Shown: positions 33,901-46,400, counted from the stretch's first letter. The stretch: DNA of 64,000 nt from Lutraria lutraria (GCA_964023205.1 OZ026836.1:1929501-1993500); one strand, 5' to 3'. Notes: generated from the sequence alone by a model not told the origin. Numbers and translations: made by a program.

Positions 33901-34959
33901 GATATTGATCATTCTGTATCGATACAAATATCGTATCGATAATTTTTATCGATACTTGGCCCTAGTACCTATATATATACATGAAAAATTATGTATGTTT
34001 TAAACACTATTTCATATACTGAAATAATTAAATATCAACTAAAAAAGTATACATGTTGTGATGTGGAGTCCCACTCCCAGATACCAATTTCTTTGAATTA
34101 CAAAAATAACCTCGATCCTGCTTGCAAGTCAGACTCTCTAGAGTCTACCAACTGAGCTACATTATATAATTGGGCAGTTAATTGATATCACAGCCAATTT
34201 ATTTACACAAATACTACATGATCTACTACACGATATGGCACATGCATGCGTGTATACACCTGCATTATGCAAAGTACGAAACAGAGTCAACAACAATTTT
34301 CCAAAAAGGACAAAATGATGCTTCATTTAAGCGTAAAATGAATAACAGAAATATAGCTTTAAAGAGTTCACTAAGAAATTTAAAAAAAGCAAATTCTTGA
34401 TGGTGATTGCATACCGTATATACCTAAACCAGTCCAACTAATTAGACTAATTGTTGATTGTGACAGCAAGACACTTTTTGACTTGGCCCCATCCTAGTCC
34501 AACTAATTAGACTGCTTTGTGACGGCGAGACATCCAAGAGGATTGCCCTTCCAAATTAATTCAAGAAGTCTGCCTTACAAAAAGCTGACTAAGTAACTAA
34601 GTAGGCCTATATACTTGTGCATGAGGCTATATTGGTTAACGGCTTTCAGACTGTAGATGATTACACTCCCAATTTAACCTGGGTACACCTGACAGGAAGA
34701 TATGCAATGTTTGTCCTGTTAATATAAGAACACTGAATTCTATACCTTATGACACACCTGTCCAACACTTCATGATCATTTACACTATAAAATAACTGAG
34801 CTAGAATCTAGCATATAGATAATCTTTCTGTCACGTTGTGAACTTGTACAAATATATAGCTACACTTACAATGGCCTTTGAATAACAACCAATGGCTTCA
34901 TCGTATTTTCGAGCTGAGAAAAATCTATTTCCCTGCTCTTTAAGATCAGTATCTGTCAT
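27791..34959 (-). CDS. STUB1: STUB1/CHIP: TPR co-chaperone and U-box E3 ubiquitin ligase, complete, 284 aa, seven exons
   Basis: In the known family CHIP binds the C-terminal EEVD of Hsp70/Hsp90 through its TPR domain and ubiquitinates their clients through a U-box dimer with E2 enzymes, in the cytosol. Exons on the minus strand are 34959-34870, 33151-32944, 32088-31923, 30750-30660, 28989-28933, 28472-28356 and 27916-27791; all have GT/AG borders and compatible phases. The protein has three TPRs (about residues 3-105), a charged helical/coiled-coil middle (about 110-200) and a U-box (about 205-280, containing [10 protein letters not shown] and [12 protein letters not shown]). The carboxylate-clamp residues K7, N11, N42 and K72 have the same spacing as human K30, N34, N65 and K95. 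It is 19 residues shorter than human CHIP, mostly through a shorter N-terminus. The human U-box proline after FDPVTRS is Asp here (VTRTD). Start ATG: purine at -3 and no in-frame upstream alternative seen. Confidence 0.97.
28356..28472 (-). CDS. STUB1: STUB1 exon 6 (first half of U-box)
   Basis: Encodes 39 residues from [17 protein letters not shown] to KKDILEHLQ. Acceptor TTTCAG, donor GTTTGT, phase 0. Confidence 0.97.
28933..28989 (-). CDS. STUB1: STUB1 exon 5 (dimerisation helix)
   Basis: A 57-nt exon encoding [19 protein letters not shown], aligned with human DKYMADMDELFSQVDEKRK. Borders TTTTCAG and GTACAA, phase 0. Confidence 0.95.
29074..29385. mobile_element. AACCTCTC-family MITE with perfect 79-bp inverted arms
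   Basis: Positions 29097-29175 and 29303-29381 are exact reverse complements over 79 bp, separated by 127 bp. The unit is a dimer-like palindromic version of the elements at 15098, 44422 and 49637. It lies in the STUB1 intron between exons 4 and 5. Confidence 0.85.
29712..30392 (-). mobile_element. AGCTCAC hairpin-headed element, reverse orientation
   Basis: Read on the minus strand it starts TTTTTAGCACACATGTCACAG, contains GGATCGAGCTATGTCC, and ends with hairpin GGGCCATCATGACCC-like sequence followed by TCTTGTTT. It has two units of a core with GGGCCA...CTAGAGC. It lies in a STUB1 intron. Confidence 0.65.
30660..30750 (-). CDS. STUB1: STUB1 exon 4 (helical linker)
   Basis: Acceptor CTTCAG; encodes a charged linker ending in AIEEKQ, equivalent to human CIEAKH. 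Donor GTATGA, phase 0. The sequence is poorly conserved, but both borders are fixed by phase. Confidence 0.92.
31100..31345. mobile_element. Interspersed repeat, possibly SINE-like
   Basis: Contains TCGGGTTTTACGCCCCTTTCA and, toward the end, GGGCTCGAATCCACAACACTCG and GGCGGGTCT, reminiscent of a tRNA-like B box in a decayed SINE. Classification is weak. Confidence 0.35.
31655..31862 (-). mobile_element. tRNA-derived SINE in a STUB1 intron
   Basis: The minus strand reads GAGCCTCGGTTGTGGTCCAG, then a tRNA-like anticodon arm and B box GGTCCAGGTTCAATTCCCGG. The tail is non-tRNA sequence. Not a functional tRNA: no closed acceptor stem. Confidence 0.5.
31923..32088 (-). CDS. STUB1: STUB1 exon 3 (end of TPR, basic helix)
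   Basis: Acceptor TTTTCAG; begins with [15 protein letters not shown], matching the family segment before RIAKKKRW (here RQAKRKRW). Donor GTAAAT, phase 2. Confidence 0.95.
32944..33151 (-). CDS. STUB1: STUB1 exon 2 (TPR2-TPR3)
   Basis: Acceptor TTTCAG; encodes 69 residues from [17 protein letters not shown] to FKRGLN, with clamp residues N42 and K72. Donor GTATGG, phase 1. Confidence 0.96.
33461..33964. mobile_element. hAT-like MITE with perfect 8-bp target duplication, STUB1 intron 1
   Basis: Ends TAGGGCTGAGTACCG and CGATACTTGGCCCTA, flanked by identical GTACCTAT at 33453-33460 and 33965-33972. The interior next to the ends repeats ATCGAT/CGTATCGA. No transposase. Confidence 0.85.
34070..34165 (-). 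mobile_element. tRNA-like SINE head
   Basis: The minus strand has a good A box (GTAGCTCAGTTGGTAGACTC) followed by GACTTGCAAGCAGGATCGAG. The B box is lost, so this is a SINE or tRNA fragment rather than a working tRNA. Confidence 0.45.
34430..34620. mobile_element. Two decayed MULE-like MITE ends
   Basis: Copies of GTCCAACTAATTAGAC begin at 34433 and 34499. The second continues GGCGAGACATC, then GAGGATTGCCCTTCCAAAT and an eroded right end near AAGTAGGCCTA. Same family as 4742, 5056 and 35730. Confidence 0.55.
34870..34959 (-). CDS. STUB1: STUB1 exon 1 (start codon, TPR1)
   Basis: Encodes 30 residues beginning [14 protein letters not shown] and ending in SKAI. It contains clamp residues K7 and N11. 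Donor GTAAGTG, phase 0. Confidence 0.95.
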
Positions 34960-37254
34960 TTTTCTCAACACTAATATCAACAATTTTCCTTAATTTGACG
35001 TCTCATTAGGGAGCAGCCATTATTGTAACTTTTATACCAAACAACAAAATTGCACACAATGTCAATATGAAATGTTTACATTCTTATGCCGCATAAATTG
35101 ATGAAATAGTATTACACAAATAAAAAAAATACGTCTAAAAAAGACTTATAATATAAATCTTGTATTTTCATAGTCATGGAACGTCCCTCATCAAAGGGAG
35201 ATCACTACCGCATTAACGGTCGGAAATTTGTTTCCAACAAAGAAAATGACAGAAATTACTCTCCGTTATGACGCGATTCAAAAAAGGTTTTTATTATGTC
35301 ATGCATTATATATCACGTTATTCATATTTCAAGAGCATTAACATCGAATAAATCTATGTGACTATATTGACACCATTTTCGCTTGTTTTTCAGGTGTTTC
35401 GTACCCTGTTTATTTCGAACCCACAATGAAATGAGTGACCCGACCAGATGGCTAAATATCGCTCGAAAACATGTCACTTTATCTACTCATGGTTTATTGC
35501 CTTTTCAATTTAATCCATTTACATTGCACATGGTGCTATGCAGTGAACAGTGACTAAATAAATTCCAGATCTATACACAATTGTGTCGTCAGAACCCATT
35601 GTTCGCCCCTTTTGCTTTGGAACATATTTTGCTTCGCGTTCTAAGGAACAGCCAATGTTAAAGTCTAAGACATCTATTTTGCATTGTTGGCTGCTTGTTT
35701 ATATAATTGTATCATACTATGGGGCCGTATAGTCCAACTAATTAGACTGTTTGTGATGACAAGATACTTTTTTACTTGGCTCCGTCCCGCACAGTCTAAC
35801 AAAGATCCGCATATTTGTGTGCGAAAAATCCCCAATTAAAACTTGTTGGGCCCGATAACTACAACATCTGTGACCAAAGTGCTGGCGTCATGGTAAACAT
35901 CGCCTATAGTCTCAAAAATTCACTTCGTTCAAGTTTAAATATTAAAGCTGTCATGTCAACGAAACATAGGCACGTTAAACATAATTTAACTTTCGTTAAT
36001 TCTAGGTACTCATTATAAAGATTGATTTAGAATTAAACTGTCTGAGGGTTTTTGTGTACGGAGTGTAACTAGATGTGGCTAAAGTCTGTTCATACCGTTT
36101 TTTTCACGCGACATAGAATTTAAGTCTAATATTTCAATTTTAACATTTAGCAGATTTTTTAAAGCACATTCACGCAGATTATTGACTTTGTTATTTGTAT
36201 TGAATTAAGTAAGTTATACAAGTAATTGAAACATTTTGACATAATTTGAATTTCCGCACATAAATATGCAAATGTTTGTAAGGCTGAGAGGATTGCCCTT
36301 CCAAATTTGTTTACGAAAATCGGCCAACTAGAAAGCCGAATTAGTAGGGCTAGGGGCCGTATGTCTTTGAAGTACAAATTACTTAGTACTACAATGTATT
36401 AGCCTGAGAGTAGGGAAAAATCCATTTGTGGTTTATTCATTAATTTTGTTGTTATCATTTAATAATTTTAATTTTTTAACAAGATTGCAAACTTATCTAC
36501 ATGACAAATTATTAGCTCTCTGGCCTTTATAAAGTTAAATTGTCTTCTAAAATGAGTTTTACTACATGTACTGTCTTCGAATTAGTGGGTTGCCCCCTGC
36601 CCGAAAGGATTTTTTTCCTTCTTTAAGTCTTTAAAAAATAATTCAAAGACTGCATGTATATTGCTTAGTATGTTGAATGAAGATGAAGTCTAGATACCAG
36701 TGATTATTAAAGTAAAAATATCTATTCCATACATGCATATGTAACTAACTGGTGTCAACATATGCTGCGGTTTGTTAAATCTTTGTCCATTCTATCAGTC
36801 GCCAGCAGAAAAAAAGTTTTAAAGAAATATAGATAAACTGGATTTGTTTCTTTGCCATTCTGCGTTTTGATTGCAGGTGCTTGTTTTTTGTCCACTTCTG
36901 TTGTAAAAACATACTGTCAGCGTCGAACTTTCTACTGATATTTTTTTCTATCCAAAATGTAAACAAAAGGAAAATTGCACATGAAAACAAAACAGGAGAT
37001 TGGATAATGATGTTTTTGCATTTTTCATTAGTAGTGTTGTGAATATATGTATTTTTTAATTCAACTATAATGGCGTAGTGTGAGTGTGATATAGTATAAT
37101 ATATATATATGATAAGAATTACTATGAAGATCATAATAGTTTCTACACATATTTATTCAAATTTCATCATAATTCCTTGAAGATTAAATTAATTCATTAC
37201 TATATATCAGTAATGACAGTCAGTATGAGTATTCATTTTGCTGCCTAATTTCAG
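34960..37254. promoter_or_regulatory. Shared upstream region between STUB1 (-) and DPF (+)
   Basis: The two genes diverge from this interval. A CRE-like TGACGTCT lies at 34996-35003, about 37 nt upstream of the STUB1 start codon. No TATA box is convincing. The interval also holds a MULE-like element (35730-36352). A 31-codon open frame starts at 35176 and a 40-codon one near 35430. Neither resembles the expected DPF N-terminus and neither offers a good phase-2 donor. The missing DPF exon 1 should lie here. Confidence 0.4.
35730..36352. mobile_element. MULE-like MITE with 9-bp target duplication
   Basis: Starts TAGTCCAACTAATTAGAC and ends TTAGTAGGGCTA, flanked by GGGGCCGTA at 35721-35729 and 36353-36361. 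The interior is collinear with 5056-5834. Confidence 0.82.
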
Positions 37255-37421
37255 TGTTGGAGGTTCAGATGCCTACTATAATGATGCTATAGAACAGGCT
37301 GCTAGTTTTAACATACGCTTGAAGAATGACAGAAAGATGAGATTACCATTCCTCGACTCTCAAACAGGTGTAGCACAAAGCCATACAGATTTATGGCATA
37401 CATACAGACATAGACAACCAG
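37255..37421 (+). CDS. DPF: DPF exon 2 (Requiem domain)
   Basis: Acceptor ATTTCAG; encodes [14 protein letters not shown] and the family hallmark [14 protein letters not shown]. It ends RHRQPG at donor GTATGT, phase 1. Confidence 0.95.
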
Positions 37422-40400
37422 GTATGTCTTTATTAACACACTGTCTAACAGACAGGGAAATAGTTTTGAGTTAAAACAAAATGAAATGCTCCCAGCCATT
37501 GCAAATGCAATATTAATTGTACAGTTATTGAGTAGTATAATTAACCAAAAGTAATTTCAGAAAATAGAAAATAAAGATCAGCCCCTTTTTATTGTTTTCA
37601 ACTCTATGGGAAGGTATCGGGTCCCTTTGAATTGATGGAGGAAATTTATGTCATGAAATGCCAAATTGGGGAATTTTTTAATACTAACATACTTTCATTA
37701 GGTATTATCTTGTATGATTTTTTAGTGGGGAAATTTAGAAAAATATATACTTTTTTACTTTGGGAACTGGGCTAAATTCTGGACCCTAAAATGGCATAAA
37801 AACAGGCCTGGATATTGATACATGCATGTAGATTATTCTTGATTGCTAGTCTGTTACGATTGTAGATTTTGTAATCAACTTCAGAATGGCATATTTTAAT
37901 CAAATGAACTTATAAATCTGCACATGTAGCATTTAATACTGATTTTGATAGTGATTCTAATTGTTTTTTGTAGGAAAGTTTCCTGGACAAATATATTCTT
38001 ATCCTGAAAGAAGATGGAAAAAGAAGCGTCATTATTTTTTATTTCCTGAAGAGCGAAATGCCAAGACTACTGAAGTAGAGACTGGTGAAGCTGGTAAGCT
38101 GATTGTACTATATTCTGACCAGTAATTATATGTCCAGGGCTTTTTTTCTTCTATAGCAGGGGCCATTAATAGGCCCCTCAGGAAAATTCTTTAAAATCAT
38201 GCAGTTTTCCCCTAAATCTAAATTTACATCCAGTTATTTCTTCCCCTTTTGCAAAACATATTTGGTAATTTCATTCAAATTTAAGGACAAGGCCCCTTCC
38301 CCTACCTGTGAAAAGAAGCCCTGATGTCTGTTATAGATGATTCTGTGTAGTCTACATTCTTGTGTTGATTAAACATGTATAGTATACAATGTATTAACTA
38401 CTGAATGTTATAATATTACAATGTACCATGTGTCTTCTGTCTGTGTTTTATACTCTTTTTTTTAAACATCACATGTTTACTGATATTTATTATTAGGTAC
38501 TAGATACTAGTTTATTTTCACTATGAACTTGGTGTAATGACAGAGACTATTTGGTTTCCTCTTTTCCATATAGTATCGGCTCTAGACTAAATTTTATGTT
38601 ATCGTTACATGTTTAGTTGACTCTTGTAAGTACAAAGTTTCGGGGACTGTTGTAATACTTCATGTAAACAAAATTTGACAACAAGTTTTCAATATTTTAT
38701 TAAAATTACAAGTACTGTAAAATTGCTGTGGATTTCATGAGAATAATATTTCTGTGCATGAATAAGCAAAAGACTTAAATAGCTCTCACCCTGGACTGCA
38801 TACTGGGCCATTCTCTAAATTACTCCACATTTGTAATAAATGATATGTTTATTCTCTTTGAACTATGATTTTAGAAGTGCTAATTGTTTATACAGCAGTG
38901 TTTTTTTTTTACTTTTAGGGAAAAGGTGTTGGGGGTCTTAGAAAGGGAAAAATGGAATCTTAAGGGAAAAATACATGACAATGTATACATAGCCTCCCAA
39001 ATTTAATTATCAATGGGTTATAACCTTTGTGGTTACAGGCAAATACCTATCCTGCAGGTTAATCTAATGATCTTCTTTACCAAGAAAAAATTCTACTGAA
39101 GGGGATTTTTTTTATTTAGTGGAAAAATATATGCTTTTGAGACGGGGGGAATGGGGCCGTATTTCAACTCCAAATTAGTTCCCCCAAAAAAATACTGTGT
39201 AAACAGTCTGATAAAAATCACTCGTTTCAACATGTTTTTCTAACCTACCCTGTTAAAACCAACAGTTAAAGATGTCTCTAGTCCTTAATGGTTTAAATAT
39301 GATCAAATTACTCATTATGGCATGTTTTGCAAACAAAGATAGCTTCATATTTTTATTCATTAATTTGGCCAACAATTCACAGACACACGCAATGATCATT
39401 ATTCTACTTATAAATTTTAGAAAAAATTTATCTTAACGGTCAGAATTTCATATTCAAGTAGACCATTGAAAGAGGGATAATATCATTTTTTATGGGCCCG
39501 CTGTAGTTATGTAGACTTAAAACTTGTGATTTAATTACAGGGTATCTGAGACTTTGTTTATAGATCTGATATACAAATGTAGGTTACTTTAGACCTTAAA
39601 GTGACTGTAGAGTTTTTGTGGACCTGTAGAACCATGAATGTGTTCCTTTGCTCTGTGTCTATTGAGTAGATAAAAGATATGTTTTTGTGTCTTTTCTTTT
39701 CAGTCAGTGATTAGTCAGCAACAGACCTGTGTTATTTGTATTTGATATTTCGAAATAAAAGTTATATTATCAGCCAAAATATGATACTTCTGTAGCTCGA
39801 CAATGTTTTTTGAGCCGTGTCAAAATTATTCAGAATAATCCACTAAGTCAATGGGGGATACAGATATTCGGAACAAATCTGACAGAAACATATTCATAAG
39901 ATAAATTTAACATGTTCAAGTGCCGTATGTACCCTGTTGATTTACAGCATTCTTCCATCATGGCTAAAAAAAACATGGTCGAGCTATAGCAAACTTAATC
40001 AAACACAGGTTTGTTGCATTAAGCTGACACTAAGTGTTTTATTTAGCGTTTATTTATCCCCTACAAGAGGATAGTTGTGTGTTTGTGTCTGTGTTTGCTA
40101 GATTTGTCCATTTACAGATAGTGTAACTTCTGGTCCAAGACGTAGACAACGGCCTGAACCTGTTCAGCCAGGTATGAAAACTGCTTCCTATGCTCTTAAA
40201 TTGTTGTGAATCCCCTGGTGCCTTGTAAAACCTGCATTCTTGTATGAAACATTGGCTGTAATCACCAGCTGGACAAAATGTATTATGCTTGTCCTTCATG
40301 CTTCATGCTTCATGAATCAACCAATGCTTCTGTGTAAAACCAATTCTAGTATGCATGCATGATGTCTCTAGCTGATATTTAATACAAATTATAATGTTCT

Positions 40401-43400
40401 GTAATTTATAAGGTTAATCAGCGATTTTTTTCCTTCTTTGTTTGGTACCTGTAAAAGGTACCATCCCAATTCGAAAAATGATTCATTTTCCAAATTTCAA
40501 CGGAAAATAATAATTATTGTCAATCGTGCAGAATTTTCTTTTTTCTTGATTTTTTTTTTCTTAAATTTATTACAACATTCGGTGCTGAAATAAAAACCAA
40601 TGAGGAGAAGTTGATAATATTAATGTCTTTGTTTTTTTAAAATTCCCAATTTATTAAAAGATTCCCAATTTGGGTCAAAACGCCGCAATTTTTTTCCCAA
40701 TTTGTCTAGTACTGGTACATCTCCCAATCTGTCAATCGCTGGGCATTGTTGTGTACATCATGGAATTGTTTATTTTCTTTATAATGAATGAAAATTGTCT
40801 TGTTATTTTATTTATGCCTGACTTAGTTATAAATACTTTTGCAAAATGAATCTGCTTTTCAAAAGTTATTCAATGTGTAATGTTTGTGAATGCATATAAT
40901 GTTTAAGAAAGATCTTAATAAACCAATGCTCAGAGATAAGATCATTAGTTTTATATTTAACTTAAGGTATTAGATGTCATTAGATGCCGAGGGTCATGGG
41001 TTCAAACCCCACTGGGGCCATATTTTTTTCACCTGTGAGTGTCTTAATGGATATACAAAAGAATGACAATATTTAAAATGCACTCCTCAACACTTCATAT
41101 TATACATCTAATGCCTTAATAGTTTGTTGCACTCTTTTGCTAATTATCCTGAATTTGTGATCCCAGGTAGTTTTCTGCTTTCTTACATTTATAAGTTGGC
41201 ATGTTACAATGTAGCTTGATATTATTTGTCATAACAATTAACATCTTTATACTTCCACAATTTCATGGGCCAAGATTGATTTCTCTGCACAGAGGCTGTT
41301 CAAAAATGTTTGATATTTTCTATATAAACCTATACAGTGTTCCCACTGCATGTTTCTTTTGAATGTCATAAATGTCTAGTGTTCTGAAATTTGATGAAAT
41401 TTTCTATTGTTTCATTATATTTTTTTTTATTATACAAACAATCTACACTATAAAATACACTACCATCTGTGTATAATACAGTACAAACAATATACCAGTC
41501 AAAGTACAATAAAAACAATATACAAATGCGTACACTACAAACAATGTGTAATGGACTACAAACAATATACAACATTGTATGATATACAACAGTTAAGGAT
41601 TGTTTCTTATTTTTCCGGCATTAATGCAGTGGTGAGGAAGAGTTAAGAGACTATAATAACCTGACCATTGAAGCACCATTAATTACATGTTAAGTACCCC
41701 TTTGATTGGAGTTCATGAAGTCGGGCAATTTTCATGAACTCTTCATGCATACTTACTGAACTATACAAAATATGAATAACTTCTTTGACAGGGGTGTTGT
41801 TGATCATTGAAGCCTGTTTTCATTAACTTTAATAGCACAATGTACTTTTTGAGATCTTTGTGTACAACCATATGATGCTCAGCAGTCCTGTTATCAGTAA
41901 ATAACATTTGGTCATATTTGGCCCCAAGATTAGAAATTTAATCACTGAATACAAATTTATAACTAAGAAATACTTTAATGATTTGATGTGCATTTTTGTT
42001 TTGATTAATGTTCAATTGGGTATTCTATGCTTTAGGTATGATTTTATCAAATAATAGGGTAGATTTCATGGTCACCCCGTATTAGACATTTCAGCTGTCT
42101 TTCAAACTTTTAAACGACGGATGTGCAGAATTGACAAGATCATGTTGCTTCAGCTACTCAGACTGTCTGGCCTTCACCAAATCTTTTAATTGTTTAGTAT
42201 GAATAATTACAGGCCACATAATTGTGGCAGATTTTTTTTAAAAGTTTGAAAAAGTTTGTAATTTTAATTCCCCCGTATCCCCATAATACTGGCTACATTT
42301 TTGTTATTTGCCAACCTCATTGGTTTCATCACCTGTCTTGTGTAAAAAATGTGATAAAGACATTAGCTATTTCATAGACATCTCTATAATTCATATACAT
42401 GTACATGTATTGTTGAACAAGATTTACCCAGCTTTGCATCTGCCTGATGAAATATCTCTGTCTGGACTTGGATGACAAGCTATTAACCACATCAGGGGAT
42501 TTTTTTAACTTTGTTGTGCATTTTAAACAAACTGAATTGCAGAAAATGTGACGCTTACATTGGATTGATAAAAAAGGTGTTGACTTTACGAAAATTTCTT
42601 TTATAAAACTTCTGTGTTTGATTTAAAGTACTACCCAGCTGACTTTGCTCAATTTGAAGTCAATTTACTATTGTCAATATGTCTGTGTGCTCATCATAAC
42701 ATGATTGGTGGTGAATACTCTGTATGACATGACCTATCTAATGTCTAATTCCTCAGTAACATTGGTGTAATAATACAATTTATGTATTCACACTGACAGA
42801 GTGTCATTTAGTGGTCTTATCCTGGTTATCCTTGTCTGTAATTTAACAGTGATAGTGTCACAGATTTTGTTTTCATAGGTGCATATTAATTATATGTGGG
42901 GTAATTGAATATTAGTGAATTCTTAACAGCCTTATTGCATTTTAATATTGATAATGTCCTCTGCTTTATTTGTGTCTGTTTGTCAGAAAAGAACTTTTTG
43001 TTGTCAGTCTGTGCTAACTGTTCACACCTGGAAACTATTTTGTAATAGCTGATGGGATAATTTCCCATTATAACATTTTAAGTGGGTTCATAATATTATA
43101 GTCTCTTATATCAGACAAAAATGTATCTTCCTGTGATAATTTGTACATGAAGGACAAATACAGTATCTTATTGAAAAGCTTCACTCATGCAGTTACTACT
43201 GCAACAGCAGAGTTATATTGAACCCTTGCACCTCAGTCGATGAAAAAACCTCGTTAAATTATTCAGGCGAGACAGATTGGGGGTTTTAAATTTGTTTTAA
43301 AGTTAAAGGTGACATTGATCTAAAATTTACAATGTGCTGTCAAGTCTTCACATTAATTTCTTCTAGTACCGTTTTTTACAACCAATCTTTTATTACGGTA

Positions 43401-46400
43401 ATCCTTGCTCTGATAAAGACATCTGTTTCACCTATATACAAAACAGGATTTTAGAATATTATTTTATCTGCTAGCACACAGATAATCAGCTGATCAACTG
43501 ACATCTGTTCCTCTAATACAGATTTATGACATTGTTTGCCTCATTTACTTGACTCTGTTGTTTAGATTTCAGATTAATGCCTGCTTTTTTATTTAATAAA
43601 AGCAAATTATTTTTAGCTCACCTGAGCACAAAGTGCTCATGGTAAACTATAGTGATCACTCTAGTCATTGTCATGTGGCGTGTGTTATGTGTTCCCACAT
43701 TTGTTTTAAATATCATCTCTAGAACCTGGACTGGGCCAATTTCGATCAAATTTTACAGGAATGACCTTTGGGCATTTCTCAACCAAGATTGTGATATAGA
43801 TTTCTTTAGGGGAACTTTTGAAAAATATCTTGGCCATAAGCACCATGGTCTAGAGTCTAGATATTTAGTGTGTAGCCTTATAATGTCTAGTTGTCCTCTA
43901 CTTTGTTTAATCAAATAATGCCCTGGTGTCGATATTGGTTCTGCTCTTTGAGTCACTTGTTACCAAGTTATTAATTCATCAGGTGATTCAGATGAGCATT
44001 ATATGGTGTAATCATAGGACTTGTGTTAAACATTGTCCATATTGATTGTATAGTTCTAAATGTCCCTGTTAAGTGTTAACATCTTTTTTTTGCTGGTTGT
44101 ATATAAACAAGTTTTGATAACTTCATAAAGTTATACACACATTTGTTGTGACAAGTCACATGATAAGTCATCTTGCAAGTTTCTTCAGAACTGTTACTAA
44201 ACATTTTTACTAAAGTTTACTAAATTACCATCATGTAATTTGTATAAGTATAAATACAGGAAGTATGAATTACAACATAATACTGTTGTTTCCAGGCAGT
44301 AGATAACTATAGTCACAAGTTCACAACAAAGCTTGATACAAATTATTGAAATTATGGAATGTTTGTGAAATGTTCTCCTTTCAATTTAATACACCATTCT
44401 TCCTTGTTTGATCTCCAGATACAGTACAGAGCGACCCTCTCTTGAGCAACAACCTCCCTGCAACAACAGCATGTTTTTTCCCACTGCATGATATAACTAT
44501 TAATTTAACCGTTTTAGAGCAACAACCTCACAACAACAACATAATTTTGCTTCTCCTAAAGGGTGTTGCTTAAAAGAGGTTGCACTGTGCATAAACTTTT
44601 AATTGTTTTTTCATGACATCTATTCCAAATACCGGTAGCCATTTACAGATGAAATGCAACAAGAATAATGTACTAGGTGCAATTTGATATGATGATATAC
44701 CGGTGACATGTAGTTATTTTCTATGATTTCAGACATGCACCAGATCAGTACCGTGGAGAATACGGCTGTTGGTGGTGGTGGAAGTGAAGAAATCGTAGAT
44801 CTGAAAAGTGAGACTAGCAAAGATAAATGGTATTACGATGATGATGAATATATGGAACCACCTGATGCTGGTGAAATGTGTGACGACCAATCAGATATCA
44901 GCGATTTTGAACAAGAGTATATCAAGAAAAAGAAGCGCAAGAGTAAGGTATAGCATAGTTTCATAATGTGCTGGTTTATTTAGGAACATTTATAAAAGGG
45001 ATGAGCAGTGGTGTTCGGGTAGAGGGTCGGACTCCTAACCCAGAGGTTGCAGGTTCAAATCCCGTCAGTGGCTGAATTTTAACAGAACCTTCACAATCTC
45101 TTCTTTCGGTGCAAGTACTGGGCAGTATATAGCAAGTAGTTGATATAAGTTGTAAGAATTTGCTCTATAATCGATGTAAAATAAATAAATCAGTTTAAAC
45201 TAATTTATAGAAATTTCTTTTCTGGTTTTAAGTTAGCTCAAAGTTTATCCAAACTTAGGTTTAAACAGTACAGATTTGATTTCTTTCTGCCAATATTTGA
45301 CATTTCATTGCTTTAGCAGAATTTTTTTTTCAACATGATACTTCAAACTACAGCTGCATGTTTAAACTTGACATGTTGACGCATTGTTGGTTTTCACAAT
45401 TAATGCACATTCAGCCTTATCTTAATGTTTATTCTAAAATAATTTGATGAGACTTAGTAAATTTATAAATCATGAATTTTTCAATAAAAACACTTTGATG
45501 ACATAAGTGACTCTTTGTTTGGAAATTTATGGGGCAATTAGGAGATACAAGCACTAGGGTATGTCAAATAGGAATTAGATGCACTGTGTTTGATTTAAAC
45601 AGTTCTTCATCATGTTTCCATTAAACTAATAACTCTTATCATACCATAATTCTATGATTTGGGTAACATTTTATTGAGTGTTTAATAACAATGCTTTTAT
45701 TTTTTCTTGAATTCTTGGTAGTACCACAGATGCATGACAACTTTTAGCTCACCTGATTGATCAAGTGAGCTTTTAGGATCGATGAATGTCCGGCGTCAGG
45801 CCACAATTAGTTTTTTCACACTCTAGCATCCACAGCTCTTAACCAGTCGTGATCGTATTATGGGTGACATTGTATATGGCCGCAATGTCTCGGCTAAGTT
45901 CGATTATGGGCAAAATTGGACAATAACTTTAAGAGATATGTGCCCTTTGCTATAAATTTGCTATATAAAGCTTGTTTACACTCTAGCGCCTTCATTTATT
46001 CACCAATCCAAATCATATTTACAGTAAATGTGTATAACCATAAGGTCTTTGGCAAGTTCGATTATGGGCGGAATCGGACTAGAAGTTCAAGAGTTATGTG
46101 CCCTTGACTTTGAAAATTTGCTATATTTAAGTTTGTTTACACTCTAGCACCTTTATTTCTTCAATTTTAATCATATGTTCAGTGCATGTGTATGACCTAA
46201 AGGTCATCAACAAATTGTATTATGGGCGAAATCGGATGAGGACTTATGGACCCTTCACTTAGAAAATTTACTATAGTTTAGCTTGTTTACACTCTAGCGC
46301 CTTCATTTATACAATTCACCGATCCGAATCATATTTACCCTATTAAGGTCTTGATCAAGTTCAGTTATGGGTGAAATTGGAACACAACTTCAGGAGTTAT

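Noticed and set aside
34100..34165. Functional tRNA gene on the minus strand
   Set aside because: A good A box but no B box or closed acceptor stem; a SINE or tRNA fragment is more likely.
35176..35271. 31-codon frame (starting MERPSSKGDHYR) as DPF exon 1
   Set aside because: No likeness to the conserved DPF N-terminus, and the only phase-2 donor (GTTATG) is weak.
44999..45075. Functional tRNA gene on the plus strand
   Set aside because: The B box is good but the D arm and acceptor stem do not pair; consistent with a SINE head.
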